In this document: piece after piece, positions 1 through 8,867 of the stretch
Layout: every line of letters begins with the position of its first letter
Numbering within the stretch: the first letter of the stretch is position 1
Origin: Flammeovirga yaeyamensis
Lineage (GTDB): Bacteria > Bacteroidota > Bacteroidia > Cytophagales > Flammeovirgaceae
Assembly: GCF_018736045.1 (NCBI RefSeq)
Contig: NZ_CP076132.1
Location: 2,961,501-3,025,500 of the forward strand
DNA length: 64,000 bases
Direction: 5' to 3'
The notes under the pieces: model-generated
The model's input: the letters and a program-made list of their open reading frames with translations, nothing else
Databases searched by the model: none
Told to the model about the DNA's origin: nothing
Program-made: the position numbers and the translations under genes

Positions 1-46
1 TCAGCAAAAATGAGAGGATAATATTTCTTTCATTCAAAATATTTAG

Positions 47-75
47 AAGGTCTTGTGAAAGCAAGACCTTTTTTT
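47..75 (+). terminator. Intrinsic terminator of a gene left of the window
   Basis: A 9-bp perfect stem (AAGGTCTTG / CAAGACCTT) with a 6-base loop is followed by a run of seven T. It would end a plus-strand transcript that enters from outside the window, and it separates that unit from the first gene here. Confidence 0.8.
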
Positions 76-191
76 GTTTAAATATAAAACACTACACTTC
101 ACCGATAAAAAACTAAAATAAATCATTTGTTGATATTTTAACCATTATTAAAACTAATTTCTACTATATTTAGCAATTATTTTTTCAACTG

Positions 192-1256
192 ATGAGTTCA
201 CAAGAAATCATCTTTACTAAAACGCATATTCAGATGAAGTGGCTTTCAAAAGGATTAAAAGATAAAGTCATCAAGATCAATAAAAGAACCAATGAAGTAA
301 CGTATTTACCTCACCAAAAAACTCGATCTTTAAATAATCCTGAAGAAAAAGTTCAATTAGAAACCTTCTTGAAAGTAATCTATGAATTAGGTTACCCTGC
401 ATCTCATGTTCGAGTATGTGTACCTGTAAAAATGGGTTCGTCTACCAAAGAAGCTGATATTATTGGCTACAATGATGAGGAAGGTCTCGAACCCACTTTA
501 ATTGTTGAATGTAAAAAGAAAGGTGTCAGTAGAAATGTACTCATGCAAGCTGTTCATCAAGGTTTCTCTTATGCAGCAGCACTAATGGCTCATTACGTAT
601 GGACTACTGATGGTGCGAATGATTATTATCACGAAGTACTTCCTCATAAAATTGGAGAACGTGAAAAAAATGTATTGCCTTCTGTACCCAAATTCAATGG
701 TAAAAATTCTTTCTTCTTTAAAATTAGAAAAAGGTTTTTTAGATCGACAAAAGATATTTTTAGTTTTATAGGTAAATCATTAAAAAACACATTATTTATC
801 CATTCTCTTATTTACATCTCATTTTTATTTATTACTTTCTTTGGTTCATCTAAATTACTTTTCATCAATATCAATAAGATTCTTGCCACTCCTATTGTAG
901 AGAAAATGTGGTACACTTTTAAGATGGATTTTTCCTGGTTTTATGTTAGCCTATCTTTTCTTTCCATATTATTCATCATCACTTTAAGTAACATTATTAG
1001 TTTCTTCCCTGCGTTAGGAAACAATCGATTAAAATGGCGTCAGAAATTACTAATCACTTTTTTTATGACGATTCCTATTTGGGTAACGGTAAAGTTCTTT
1101 TCTAAAGCTTGGTGGAATTGGGATCATTATTTACGTTTAGGCGAAAAGACATGGATGTTTTTACAACCACATTTATTAATTCTACCTGTACAGTTCATTA
1201 TTATAGCTGGGATTTTAGCATTACCTAAAAAGACAAAAAGAAGGAAAAGAAAATAG
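192..1256 (+). CDS. HsdR-N-like nuclease-fold domain fused to membrane helices
   Basis: The N-terminal half (about residues 50-150 of 354) resembles the N-terminal domain of type I restriction HsdR subunits. It has a PD-(D/E)xK layout: Glu65 in a helix, Asp89 in EADIIGY, and Glu106-x-Lys108 in LIVECKKK, followed by a QAVHQGFSYA helix. The second half carries about four hydrophobic segments (near 200-220, 248-272, 285-302 and 325-345) and a very basic tail ending KRRKRK. No helicase or specificity subunit lies nearby, so this is not an ordinary restriction system. The soluble domain followed by membrane helices suggests a membrane-attached nuclease or nucleic-acid-binding protein. The fold call is from motifs only and the function is unknown. 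It ends 68 bases before the next gene on the same strand. Confidence 0.65.
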   Translation: MSSQEIIFTKTHIQMKWLSKGLKDKVIKINKRTNEVTYLPHQKTRSLNNPEEKVQLETFLKVIYELGYPASHVRVCVPVKMGSSTKEADIIGYNDEEGLEPTLIVECKKKGVSRNVLMQAVHQGFSYAAALMAHYVWTTDGANDYYHEVLPHKIGEREKNVLPSVPKFNGKNSFFFKIRKRFFRSTKDIFSFIGKSLKNTLFIHSLIYISFLFITFFGSSKLLFININKILATPIVEKMWYTFKMDFSWFYVSLSFLSILFIITLSNIISFFPALGNNRLKWRQKLLITFFMTIPIWVTVKFFSKAWWNWDHYLRLGEKTWMFLQPHLLILPVQFIIIAGILALPKKTKRRKRK

Positions 1257-1324
1257 AGAATTGTAATGCGTTTATCTTTAGAATTTTATAACTTAAATAT
1301 AGAATCACCTAAACGCATACCCTA

Positions 1325-2512
1325 ATGTGGAAAACAACGCTATACATCTTATTAATACCAATTCTTAGTGTAGGTCAAAATATAAACTTTGAAATCAATG
1401 ACTTACACACAGCACAAAAGAAAGCTAAAAAGGAACAGAAAGGCATATTTATCGATATCCATACCAATTGGTGTAAAAACTGTGAATGGATGCAAGAAGA
1501 AGTATTTAAAACCAAAAAAGTTTCTTCGTATTATAATAACCACTACATCAATTTATCTGTTGATGCTGAATCTAAACTAGGTAAAACTCTAGTCGAAAAA
1601 TATAATTTATCGATCTACCCTTCCTATTTGTATCTTAATCAGGATGCTGAAGCATTACATTTAGCCACTGGATTGAAAAGTAAAGAGGAGTTTATCGAAG
1701 CTAGTAAAGAAGCGGAAGATCCCAATAATCAATTATTTGTTTTACAGAAACTGGTAAAGAACGAAAAGGAACCCGATATTAAAATCCTAAGCAATTATAT
1801 ATACACCACTTATAATGCAGCCTATGAAGACGAAATAATGTTGTCGAAATTTTTAGGTAGACTAAATGATGACCTGCTAAAAGAGGAATCGATTTGGAGA
1901 GCATTAAAAGAAGCGACAATGCATAATGGATTACATTCAGAAAGCTTACATTATATCGTAAAACACTCTAATGTAATAGAAAGTGAACATGGCATTAAAG
2001 ATATCATACAAACCATAAACGCTGCTGCCAGTATCTCTATGCAGCCTTATGTTGAAGAGAAAAATATTAAAGGTTGGGAAAAATTAATGAGTTATTTAAA
2101 TACTTCATTAGGTAAACAAGGTACAACTCTCAATTTAGCCTACAACCCTACCTTTTACATCAATATACAAGATTTTGAAACTGCTTATAATAAAATGAGT
2201 GAAGGTGTAAAAACGCTTCATGACCGGGATCCTGAAGTCAGAGCATACCTCTATAGGAATTGGGCCTGGGATATATATCACTATTATGATGATCAAGAGA
2301 AATTAAGTACTGCTTTAGAATGGGTAGATAATTCTTTAGACGTTCACTATAACTCCATCAACCTCGAAACGAAATCAGGAATACTACTCAAATTAAAGAG
2401 CTATGAAAAAGCAAAGATGACTGCTTTAGAAGCTATCGAATTAGCAAAAAAAGAAAAAGTACATCCTACTTTGGCTTACTCAGTTCTCGAAAAGCTAAAC
2501 ACAACAAAATGA
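1325..2512 (+). CDS. Secreted thioredoxin-like protein with C-terminal helical region
   Basis: The 395-residue product begins with a signal peptide (about residues 1-18, ending SVGQ). A thioredoxin-like domain follows, with the redox pair WCKNC at Cys50 and Cys53 and a probable cis-Pro in the segment IYPSYLYL. The Cys-containing helix and the following KTKKVSSYYNNHYINL strand resemble the thioredoxin_7/DUF255-type family, which acts in periplasmic disulfide reduction. Residues beyond about 150 look all-helical, perhaps TPR-like, and may bind a client. The partner and substrate are not evident. A strong terminator follows the stop codon. Confidence 0.7.
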   Translation: MWKTTLYILLIPILSVGQNINFEINDLHTAQKKAKKEQKGIFIDIHTNWCKNCEWMQEEVFKTKKVSSYYNNHYINLSVDAESKLGKTLVEKYNLSIYPSYLYLNQDAEALHLATGLKSKEEFIEASKEAEDPNNQLFVLQKLVKNEKEPDIKILSNYIYTTYNAAYEDEIMLSKFLGRLNDDLLKEESIWRALKEATMHNGLHSESLHYIVKHSNVIESEHGIKDIIQTINAAASISMQPYVEEKNIKGWEKLMSYLNTSLGKQGTTLNLAYNPTFYINIQDFETAYNKMSEGVKTLHDRDPEVRAYLYRNWAWDIYHYYDDQEKLSTALEWVDNSLDVHYNSINLETKSGILLKLKSYEKAKMTALEAIELAKKEKVHPTLAYSVLEKLNTTK

Positions 2513-2596
2513 TGTATTTTGTCTATGAATAAATGAACCTTATTGTATTATATATAAAGTGTAATCTTACAGTACAAAGACATAAATAACTTACAC

Positions 2597-2630
2597 AACC
2601 TTGATTTTATAACTAAAATCAAGGTTTTTT
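2597..2630 (+). terminator. Terminator of the thioredoxin-like gene
   Basis: A 12-bp perfect stem (AACCTTGATTTT / AAAATCAAGGTT) with a 6-base loop is followed by a T run, about 85 bases after the stop codon. Confidence 0.85.
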
Positions 2631-2748
2631 ACTTTACAACAACATTTTGACTACACAAAAAACACATGACTTTCTTAGTACTTTTTTAACATCACAATTC
2701 AGTTTTAATCTAGGATGATAATTTACGCTCAACACCCTAATGTGTTAC

Positions 2749-2764
2749 TTTTACAATTGTAAAA
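2749..2764. promoter_or_regulatory. 16-bp perfect palindrome upstream of the agarase
   Basis: TTTTACAATTGTAAAA is a perfect palindrome 77 bases before the agarase start codon. It has no T run arranged as a terminator. Its place suggests an operator for a dimeric regulator of agar utilisation; this is inference. Confidence 0.4.
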
Positions 2765-2841
2765 TACGACGTGACGCTATTTTATTAGTTAAACTTTTTG
2801 ACATAATAAGAACAATATTACTTCTAAGCTTTTGAAATAAA

Positions 2842-5472
2842 ATGAAGAGATTACTTACTTTACTATTAACATTTTTAGCAATACAACTTCAAGCACAAGA
2901 ATGGGATATTTTCCCAGTTCCAGCTATGGCAGGTGCAGACAGTATTTGGGAATTACAAGACAATGTCTCAGATGATTTTAATTATACTTTTGAAGGAACA
3001 GACTCAAAAGTAAACTTTGGCAATGATAAATGGTATAACTTTTATCATAACCATTGGGATGGACCTGGATATACTTATTGGAAACATCAAAATGTAACAG
3101 TAGAAAATGGCAACTTGATTATTACAGCAGGCTATACTCCTGAAACGAGTAAAGGAGGTTCCTATGGTGTAGCTTCTGGGTGTGTGACTTCAAATGCTAA
3201 AGTTGTTTACCCTGTCTATGTAGAATCGGCCATTTCAGTAGCTAACATTGAGTTAGCCTCTTGTTTTTGGCTTTTAAGTCCTGATGATACTGAAGAAATT
3301 GATATCATAGAAAACTACGGTGGAGTAAATTTCTATAAACAATTTACTCATATCAGTCATCACTCCTTTGTTCGTAATCCTTTCACAGATTATCAACCAA
3401 GAGATTGGAATTCATGGTATCCTGATAGTAGAGTAAACAACTCTTATGGTTGGGGTGATTGGTGTTGGAATAACGGTGGTGAACGTCGTTATATGCGAAT
3501 GGGAGTTTATTGGAAAAGCCCTAAACATTTTGAATACTATATAGATGGAGAATTGGTAAGAGTGATGTATTATAATGCCATTGCTACCAATTATAATGGC
3601 ACTTGGCAATACACTTACTTTAAGTCGTTAACTTGGGATGTGAATGGGTATAAGTTACCTACAAACATTGCTTCAGGAAATCAAGCAGGCTACACCGATG
3701 TTATCATTCATTCTACAAGTAGTTCATTTGATATGGATAAGTTAAAAGCCGCATCAAATGCTTCTAATGGATATAATGTTATTGACCCTGCTTGGTTCCA
3801 AGGTGGAGATGATGATGACTTAGATGGTAATGGTGTCACTCTTGAAGCTAAAGGATTCACTAAAGAATTAGACATCATTATCAATGTAGAATCCCAAGGA
3901 TGGTTATTAGATCAAACTCCCTCACAAGCTAGTTTAAACGATCCTACAAAAAACCAAATGAAAGTAGATTGGGTAAGGGTCTACAAACCTGTTCCTGATA
4001 ATGGTGGCGTTCGTCCTGTAACAGGTGTATCTCTAGATCCAACAGAAAAAGTAGTTGCCAATGGTAGTGCATATAATGTGACCCCTACTTTTGTACCTTA
4101 TAATGCAACTAACAAGAATGTAACTTTCACTTCAAGTAATGAAGCTGTTGCAACAGTAAATACTAATGGTGTTGTTTCTGCAGTTGGTCTTGGTGATGCG
4201 GTAATTAATGTAACTACTGAAGATGGTAATTTCACAGCTACTTCTAATGTAAAAGTAATTGAAAATGGTGCTGGTAGTGAATTCATTATTGAAGCAGAAG
4301 ATTTTGATAGAACTGGAGGCACAGTAGACGACGAAGAATGGGGAGGTCCTGGCTTTGGTGTTGGAATTACTGATGATAATTTGGGCATTAATTGGGTAAA
4401 TAATGGTGATTGGGTAGAATTTGATTACAACGTTGCTGAAAGTGGAAATTATAAAGTAACTTTTTTAGTATCTACTCCCAGTGATGGAGCAGCAGTAACT
4501 TTATTAACTAATGGTGAAGAAGTTGGAGAAGTGGTAGTTCCTAATAATGATAGCTGGGGAGATTATCAAGAAGTTGCTTTAGAAGTTGATTTCTACTTAG
4601 AGGCAGGTCAAAATACTTTTAAGGTTCTCGCATCAGGTAGTAACACTTGGCAATGGAATATGGATAAAATGATCTTCACTCCATATACCGAAAATATTAT
4701 TGCAGTAGAAGGAATTGAACTTGATATCACTTCAGCTGATGTTGAAAGGTATAAAACACTTCAACTTTCAGCTACTGTTTTACCAGAAAATGCGAGTAAT
4801 AAGAATTACTCATGGGAATCTTCTAATACTTTTGTCGCAACTGTAGATCAAAATGGAATAGTGACAGGTGTACAAGAAGGTGAAGTGGAAATCACTGCAG
4901 TAACAGCAGAAGGTGGTATTAGAGCTACAGCTACAATAACTGTTACACCTGCTACAAGTATTCCTGTAAGTGGAATAAACATTGATATTTATAATGTTGA
5001 ATTAATCATTAATGAGACTGCTACTATTACGGCTACTGTTCTTCCTGCTGAAGCAACTAATCAAAATGTAATTTGGAGTTCATCTAACGAAACAATTGCT
5101 ACTGTTACTAATGGAATAATTACTGCTTTAGCTGAAGGGAACTGTACTGTTACAGTTGAATCTGAAGATGGAAGTTTTTCTCAAAATATTAGTGTGGTTG
5201 TAAAAGCAGAGGCCCCAACTTCAATAGATAATGTATACAATCCATTAGTAGTTTATCCCAACCCAAATAAAGGGTCGATTACCTTAAGAGGATTATCAAA
5301 TAAAGTATATAAAATTATCATCTATAATCTTAATGGACAAAATGTATATTCAGTGAATACATATTTCGAAAATGAATATAAAATTGATCTAAGTAATCAA
5401 CCAAAGGGAGTATATTTAGTTCAGGTTATTGATGAAGAAACAAGTTATTCTAGAAGAATAATAAAAGAATAA
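2842..5472 (+). CDS. GH16 beta-agarase with Big_2 and CBM6 modules and T9SS sorting domain
   Basis: This secreted enzyme hydrolyses beta-1,4 links in agar. The signal peptide is about residues 1-19 (ends LQAQ). The GH16 catalytic domain spans about 20-385 and contains EEIDIIENYG, giving nucleophile Glu152, assisting Asp154 and acid/base Glu157. The sequence around it (ASCFWLLSPDD) is typical of agarases rather than laminarinases. Next come a Big_2 Ig-like domain (about 394-473), a CBM6-like module (about 479-615, starting IIEAEDFD), and two more Big_2 domains (about 622-702 and 709-787). The last 80 residues (from VVYPNPNKG at 803) are a type A T9SS sorting domain. It stands alone with its own terminator. 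Export through the outer membrane by T9SS is inferred from that C-terminus. A related galactan substrate such as porphyran cannot be fully excluded. Confidence 0.92.
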   Translation: MKRLLTLLLTFLAIQLQAQEWDIFPVPAMAGADSIWELQDNVSDDFNYTFEGTDSKVNFGNDKWYNFYHNHWDGPGYTYWKHQNVTVENGNLIITAGYTPETSKGGSYGVASGCVTSNAKVVYPVYVESAISVANIELASCFWLLSPDDTEEIDIIENYGGVNFYKQFTHISHHSFVRNPFTDYQPRDWNSWYPDSRVNNSYGWGDWCWNNGGERRYMRMGVYWKSPKHFEYYIDGELVRVMYYNAIATNYNGTWQYTYFKSLTWDVNGYKLPTNIASGNQAGYTDVIIHSTSSSFDMDKLKAASNASNGYNVIDPAWFQGGDDDDLDGNGVTLEAKGFTKELDIIINVESQGWLLDQTPSQASLNDPTKNQMKVDWVRVYKPVPDNGGVRPVTGVSLDPTEKVVANGSAYNVTPTFVPYNATNKNVTFTSSNEAVATVNTNGVVSAVGLGDAVINVTTEDGNFTATSNVKVIENGAGSEFIIEAEDFDRTGGTVDDEEWGGPGFGVGITDDNLGINWVNNGDWVEFDYNVAESGNYKVTFLVSTPSDGAAVTLLTNGEEVGEVVVPNNDSWGDYQEVALEVDFYLEAGQNTFKVLASGSNTWQWNMDKMIFTPYTENIIAVEGIELDITSADVERYKTLQLSATVLPENASNKNYSWESSNTFVATVDQNGIVTGVQEGEVEITAVTAEGGIRATATITVTPATSIPVSGINIDIYNVELIINETATITATVLPAEATNQNVIWSSSNETIATVTNGIITALAEGNCTVTVESEDGSFSQNISVVVKAEAPTSIDNVYNPLVVYPNPNKGSITLRGLSNKVYKIIIYNLNGQNVYSVNTYFENEYKIDLSNQPKGVYLVQVIDEETSYSRRIIKE

Positions 5473-5490
5473 ATTTTCCCCAAATAAATT

Positions 5491-5518
5491 AGGCATCCAA
5501 TTGTGGATGCCTTTTTTT
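5491..5518. terminator. Terminator between convergent agarase and caspase genes
   Basis: A 9-bp stem (AGGCATCCA / TGGATGCCT) with a 4-base loop is followed by seven T on the plus strand. It sits just before the stop codon of the minus-strand gene. Confidence 0.85.
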
Positions 5519-7031
5519 ATTTCTTTTGTTTATTGATGAAAACAAATTCACCTCCTTCATCTCCTACTCCATATAAGACACCAAACTGTGGTGCGTTTTG
5601 ACTGTTGTTTGCTACAATTTTATTGAATCTGTAAAACAGACTAGAGGCTGTCATAAACTTATCTTGATTGGTGTTCAAAGTCTGGAACAAATATTTAGAA
5701 AAAACAGATTGATCCGGTACTGTTTTTAAAGTACCACTCGTCATACCTTTTCTACTCTTTTTGGAATAGTAATTAGTAATCGATTGAGATGGTTCGTTTA
5801 GTATGGATCTACTTGATCTAAATATACTACCACTAAAACAAGCATCAGAAATTAACAAAGTATGTTTTGCTTTGATACCTTTTAATTTTGTACTTAAATT
5901 AGAGTTAGCTATCCAATGTGAATCATCAGATTTATGCGCATCAGAAGGTAGCCAATATCCTTCAGCTACTTCTTCATCATAAATACCGTGCCCTGCATAA
6001 TAAATAATAAGGTTATCGTTTTCATTAATTTGATTCCTCATCGAATTAAAAGCCTTTACCACATCATCTCTTTTAGGATCATTTAATTGAATGATATTTG
6101 ATGTAGCAAAACCGTATTTTTCTTCAAGAATTGATCTGAAATTTTTAGCATCACGATGAGGGTATTTCAGGTCTTGGATATCTTTATCATCATAATTTTG
6201 CACACTGATAATTAGAGCATAAAAATTCCCCACAGTTTCCTCAAATGGTTTATTTACTTCTTTTTTATCGACTACTAAACCTCTAGATGCAAACACAGGA
6301 CTTGAAAGTGTTTTATTCGCATTAACTAGTAATTGTTCTTTTGCATGATTATCAAGAATAACCGTATTAATGTGTTTAATGGTGATATTTTCAATGTTTA
6401 TAGATGTTCCCTCAGCAACAAATCCAGTAACATCATCTTTTGAGGTTAATTTCGAATAAGGAAATCTTTTAACAAAATGTTCATTGATGAATAAATAATA
6501 CGAATGATCGATTTTCCTTACAGTCAATTTATTATAATCATATTTTTTGATTGACTTATGATATTGCCACTTCACTATTTCAACTTCATGGCCATCATTT
6601 AATTTTTGGATATGGAACCTTCCATCTCCGCTAAATACAAAACTATAGCCTTTTTTTCCGTTAGGTGACATCCCCCAAATAATACCATTTGCGTGAGATT
6701 TATTATTAGCCACATGCTTAATTTTTGTTTCTATCTCGAAATTATCAAGCGTTGTGTACTGAAAACCGGACTTCAATTCGATTACAGTTTCATTTTTCTC
6801 TTTTGAAGATAAATGATAGTTGCCATCCTTTAAATTACTATGCCTAAATATGTCTTCATCGTGTTGCACGATCTCCCATTTATGATCATTATTTTCGAAT
6901 TCTTCATTGAAAATAATGTTCATAGCAAATGGTTGAACTGCATGATAATGAGTGTAATTTACTTGGGATAAGGTGTCGAAAGACAAGAATAAAGTAATAG
7001 CAATACAATATTTAAAATAGTACTGGGTCAT
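5517..7031 (-). CDS. Secreted caspase-like (C14) protein with N-terminal jelly-roll domain
   Basis: The 504-residue product has a signal peptide (about 1-22). Residues 38-222 look like a concanavalin/LamG or DUF1080-type beta-sandwich (for example WGMSPNGKKGYSFVFSGDG). A caspase-like domain covers about 265-500. The catalytic dyad appears complete: His348 in YYAGHG and Cys398 in SDACFSG. Families of this type are Cys proteases cleaving after basic or acidic residues, but the substrate cannot be read from sequence. The beta-sandwich may bind glycan or another ligand and place the protease at the cell surface. It lies 200 bases downstream of a WD40 gene on the same strand. Another WD40-caspase gene is present at 43.2-46.0 kb. 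Confidence 0.8.
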   Translation of the reverse strand: MTQYYFKYCIAITLFLSFDTLSQVNYTHYHAVQPFAMNIIFNEEFENNDHKWEIVQHDEDIFRHSNLKDGNYHLSSKEKNETVIELKSGFQYTTLDNFEIETKIKHVANNKSHANGIIWGMSPNGKKGYSFVFSGDGRFHIQKLNDGHEVEIVKWQYHKSIKKYDYNKLTVRKIDHSYYLFINEHFVKRFPYSKLTSKDDVTGFVAEGTSINIENITIKHINTVILDNHAKEQLLVNANKTLSSPVFASRGLVVDKKEVNKPFEETVGNFYALIISVQNYDDKDIQDLKYPHRDAKNFRSILEEKYGFATSNIIQLNDPKRDDVVKAFNSMRNQINENDNLIIYYAGHGIYDEEVAEGYWLPSDAHKSDDSHWIANSNLSTKLKGIKAKHTLLISDACFSGSIFRSSRSILNEPSQSITNYYSKKSRKGMTSGTLKTVPDQSVFSKYLFQTLNTNQDKFMTASSLFYRFNKIVANNSQNAPQFGVLYGVGDEGGEFVFINKQKK

Positions 7032-7231
7032 GGTTCGATTAATTGTAAAGAATATAAGTAAGTTTTGGGCTGATTATGTGGTCGTTCTTTACAATGATTA
7101 ACCTAATACGACGTATTTGAGTTCATATTCTACATTAAATACAATAGATTTCTATTTATTATTCTATTTTCAATAATTACAAAAATCACAATCTAAAAAA
7201 AGTTATGTAAGATATTTTTAATAAAATTAAA

Positions 7232-8152
7232 TTATAAGCCTTTTACATCCCATGCGGAAGCGGAATGATCGTCTGACACAGAGACAATAATTGTATTATT
7301 TAACCACAGTAATCTATTTACAGAAGTACCATGTCCAGCATGTCTAGCTTTATCAATTACTTTTAAAAGTCTAAAGTCTCTCCTTCTCCAAACTTTAATC
7401 GATTTATCCTTCGAACACGTAGCAAAGTAGTCCCCATTCGGTGAAAATGAAATATCATTAATAGTATACATATGTGCCACAATATCCTCTTGGGTTTCTA
7501 TAAAACCATCAAGATTCCAAACTCTCATATGTGCATCTCTACTACCAGACAATAAAAATTTCCCATCTGTAGATATAGTCAAAGCAAACACAGATTTATC
7601 GTGACCTATTAACTCACGAATCTCAGAACAGTTATCAATATTGTATCCTCTAATAATACTATCGCTCGCTCCTGCCCAGAAATGTAGTCTTTCTGCATCA
7701 ACAGCTATGCTTCTTACCGATTCATTAGATACTTTAACTTTTGATTGTACCAACCATTTAGAAATAGAAACCACATATACCCAACCATCTCCAGTGCCTA
7801 CAAAAAGTAGATCATCCATTCTTTCGATAGCAAAAACAGCTTTATCAGTTAGCTTTAAAGACTTAAGTTCTTTACCAGAATTTAAATCTAATAAATGAAT
7901 TCCTTCGTTATTTTGTCCAACGACTAATTGATTTAGTTCTTCGATGGCAGCCATAGAGTACACCGTATTAGGAACTTTAGCCACTAATTTCCCTTGATCA
8001 GGTTGATCTATATTCCACTCTACCACATATCCATCAGCTCCTGCCGTATAAAATAATTTGGGGTTTGATGTTTTTACTACACTGTAAAGTCCATCTTTGT
8101 GACCACCAAATTGGGCGATTTTTTCTACTTCTAATACCTGTCTTTTCATCAT
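7232..8152 (-). CDS. WD40-repeat protein
   Basis: The 306-residue protein consists almost wholly of WD40 blades, with repeated GH...V..S/FSPDG...S.D..V..W patterns (for example GHDKSVFALTISTDGKFLLS and DISFSPNGDYFATCSKDKSI). About seven blades fit, so it should fold as one propeller. No signal peptide is seen, so it is probably cytoplasmic, serving as a scaffold. The start is one of two adjacent ATG codons. It is divergent from the phosphopantetheinyl transferase gene, with a TTGTTGCAACAA palindrome between them, and lies upstream of a caspase gene on the same strand. Confidence 0.8.
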   Translation of the reverse strand: MMKRQVLEVEKIAQFGGHKDGLYSVVKTSNPKLFYTAGADGYVVEWNIDQPDQGKLVAKVPNTVYSMAAIEELNQLVVGQNNEGIHLLDLNSGKELKSLKLTDKAVFAIERMDDLLFVGTGDGWVYVVSISKWLVQSKVKVSNESVRSIAVDAERLHFWAGASDSIIRGYNIDNCSEIRELIGHDKSVFALTISTDGKFLLSGSRDAHMRVWNLDGFIETQEDIVAHMYTINDISFSPNGDYFATCSKDKSIKVWRRRDFRLLKVIDKARHAGHGTSVNRLLWLNNTIIVSVSDDHSASAWDVKGL

Positions 8153-8160
8153 AATATTAA

Positions 8161-8172
8161 TTGTTGCAACAA
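8161..8172. promoter_or_regulatory. 12-bp palindrome in divergent promoter region
   Basis: TTGTTGCAACAA is a perfect palindrome in the 82-base gap between the divergent WD40 and phosphopantetheinyl transferase genes. It may bind a dimeric regulator; there is no direct evidence. Confidence 0.25.
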
Positions 8173-8234
8173 ATATGACAATTAATTCAAAAAAGTAAAA
8201 AATGATATCTTAGAATATTTATTTAATTTTGGGT

Positions 8235-8867
8235 ATGCCAATTATCATTAATAAAAATATTGATCAGAAAGTATTTTGGTGTCTATGGAAAATTGAAGAG
8301 ACCGAAGAAGAACTTTTAGTAAAGACATTCGAAGATGAAACATCTTTTGAACATATAAAAAATAAGCATAACAGGCTTCAAACTATTGCTTCAAGAGTAG
8401 CTTTGAAAGGTTTATTAGATTCACTTCAAATTAAATATAAAGGGATATTGAAGGATGAAATTGGGAAGCCTCAATTAATTGATGTTGGAATGTCTTGTTC
8501 TATTTCACATTCAAAAAATTATGCTCTGGTGGCAGTATCAAAAAATAGTGATAATGATGCTATTGGATGTGATGTAGAAAAAATTCAAGCAAGAATAAAC
8601 CGTTTATTGTTCCGAATTGCAACCAATGACGAGATTGCTTTTGCAGATGCTAACGAAGTAAAAGGAACAAAAATATGGTGTATAAAAGAAGCTTCTTATA
8701 AGGCCTTTGGAAAACTTAATATTGAATACAAGTCTCAAATTATCACACACTTTAAAGATAATGAGCCTAATCAGGTAATTATTAAAGATGTATCAGAAAA
8801 TCAGAACTGTTATCAATTACAATTTGAACAGGTTGAGGACACTCTGCTTTGTTTTGCATTTAATTAA
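8235..8867 (+). CDS. 4'-phosphopantetheinyl transferase superfamily protein
   Basis: The enzyme transfers 4'-phosphopantetheine from CoA to a serine of carrier proteins (acyl or peptidyl carrier domains). The ATG at 8235 gives 210 residues, typical of Sfp-like members. Key motifs are present: SISHSKNYAL, GCDVEKI with metal ligands Asp113 and Glu115, and WCIKEASYKAFGK with Lys151 and Glu152. A TTG six bases upstream is a possible start but less likely. A TAATTTTG -7-like sequence lies only three bases before the ATG. The stop codon overlaps that of the convergent App1-like gene. No carrier protein or synthase gene is in the window, so its partner is unknown. Confidence 0.88.
   Translation: MPIIINKNIDQKVFWCLWKIEETEEELLVKTFEDETSFEHIKNKHNRLQTIASRVALKGLLDSLQIKYKGILKDEIGKPQLIDVGMSCSISHSKNYALVAVSKNSDNDAIGCDVEKIQARINRLLFRIATNDEIAFADANEVKGTKIWCIKEASYKAFGKLNIEYKSQIITHFKDNEPNQVIIKDVSENQNCYQLQFEQVEDTLLCFAFN

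Larger units (their letters stand above)
2513..2841. other. Intergenic region before the agarase gene
   Basis: This 329-base gap holds a terminator for the preceding gene (2597-2630) and a 16-base perfect palindrome (2749-2764). No ORF or structured RNA is obvious. No perfect -7 box is seen; the agarase promoter probably lies between the palindrome and the start codon. Confidence 0.6.

Noticed and set aside
4098-4388. Minus-strand ORF of 96 residues inside the agarase
   Set aside because: It is a reading-frame shadow of the Big_2 and CBM6 coding region, with biased Ser/Thr/Pro composition.
7104-7120. TAATACGACGTATT, like a T7 promoter start
   Set aside because: Only the first nine bases match; there is no phage context. 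It is a short AT palindrome.
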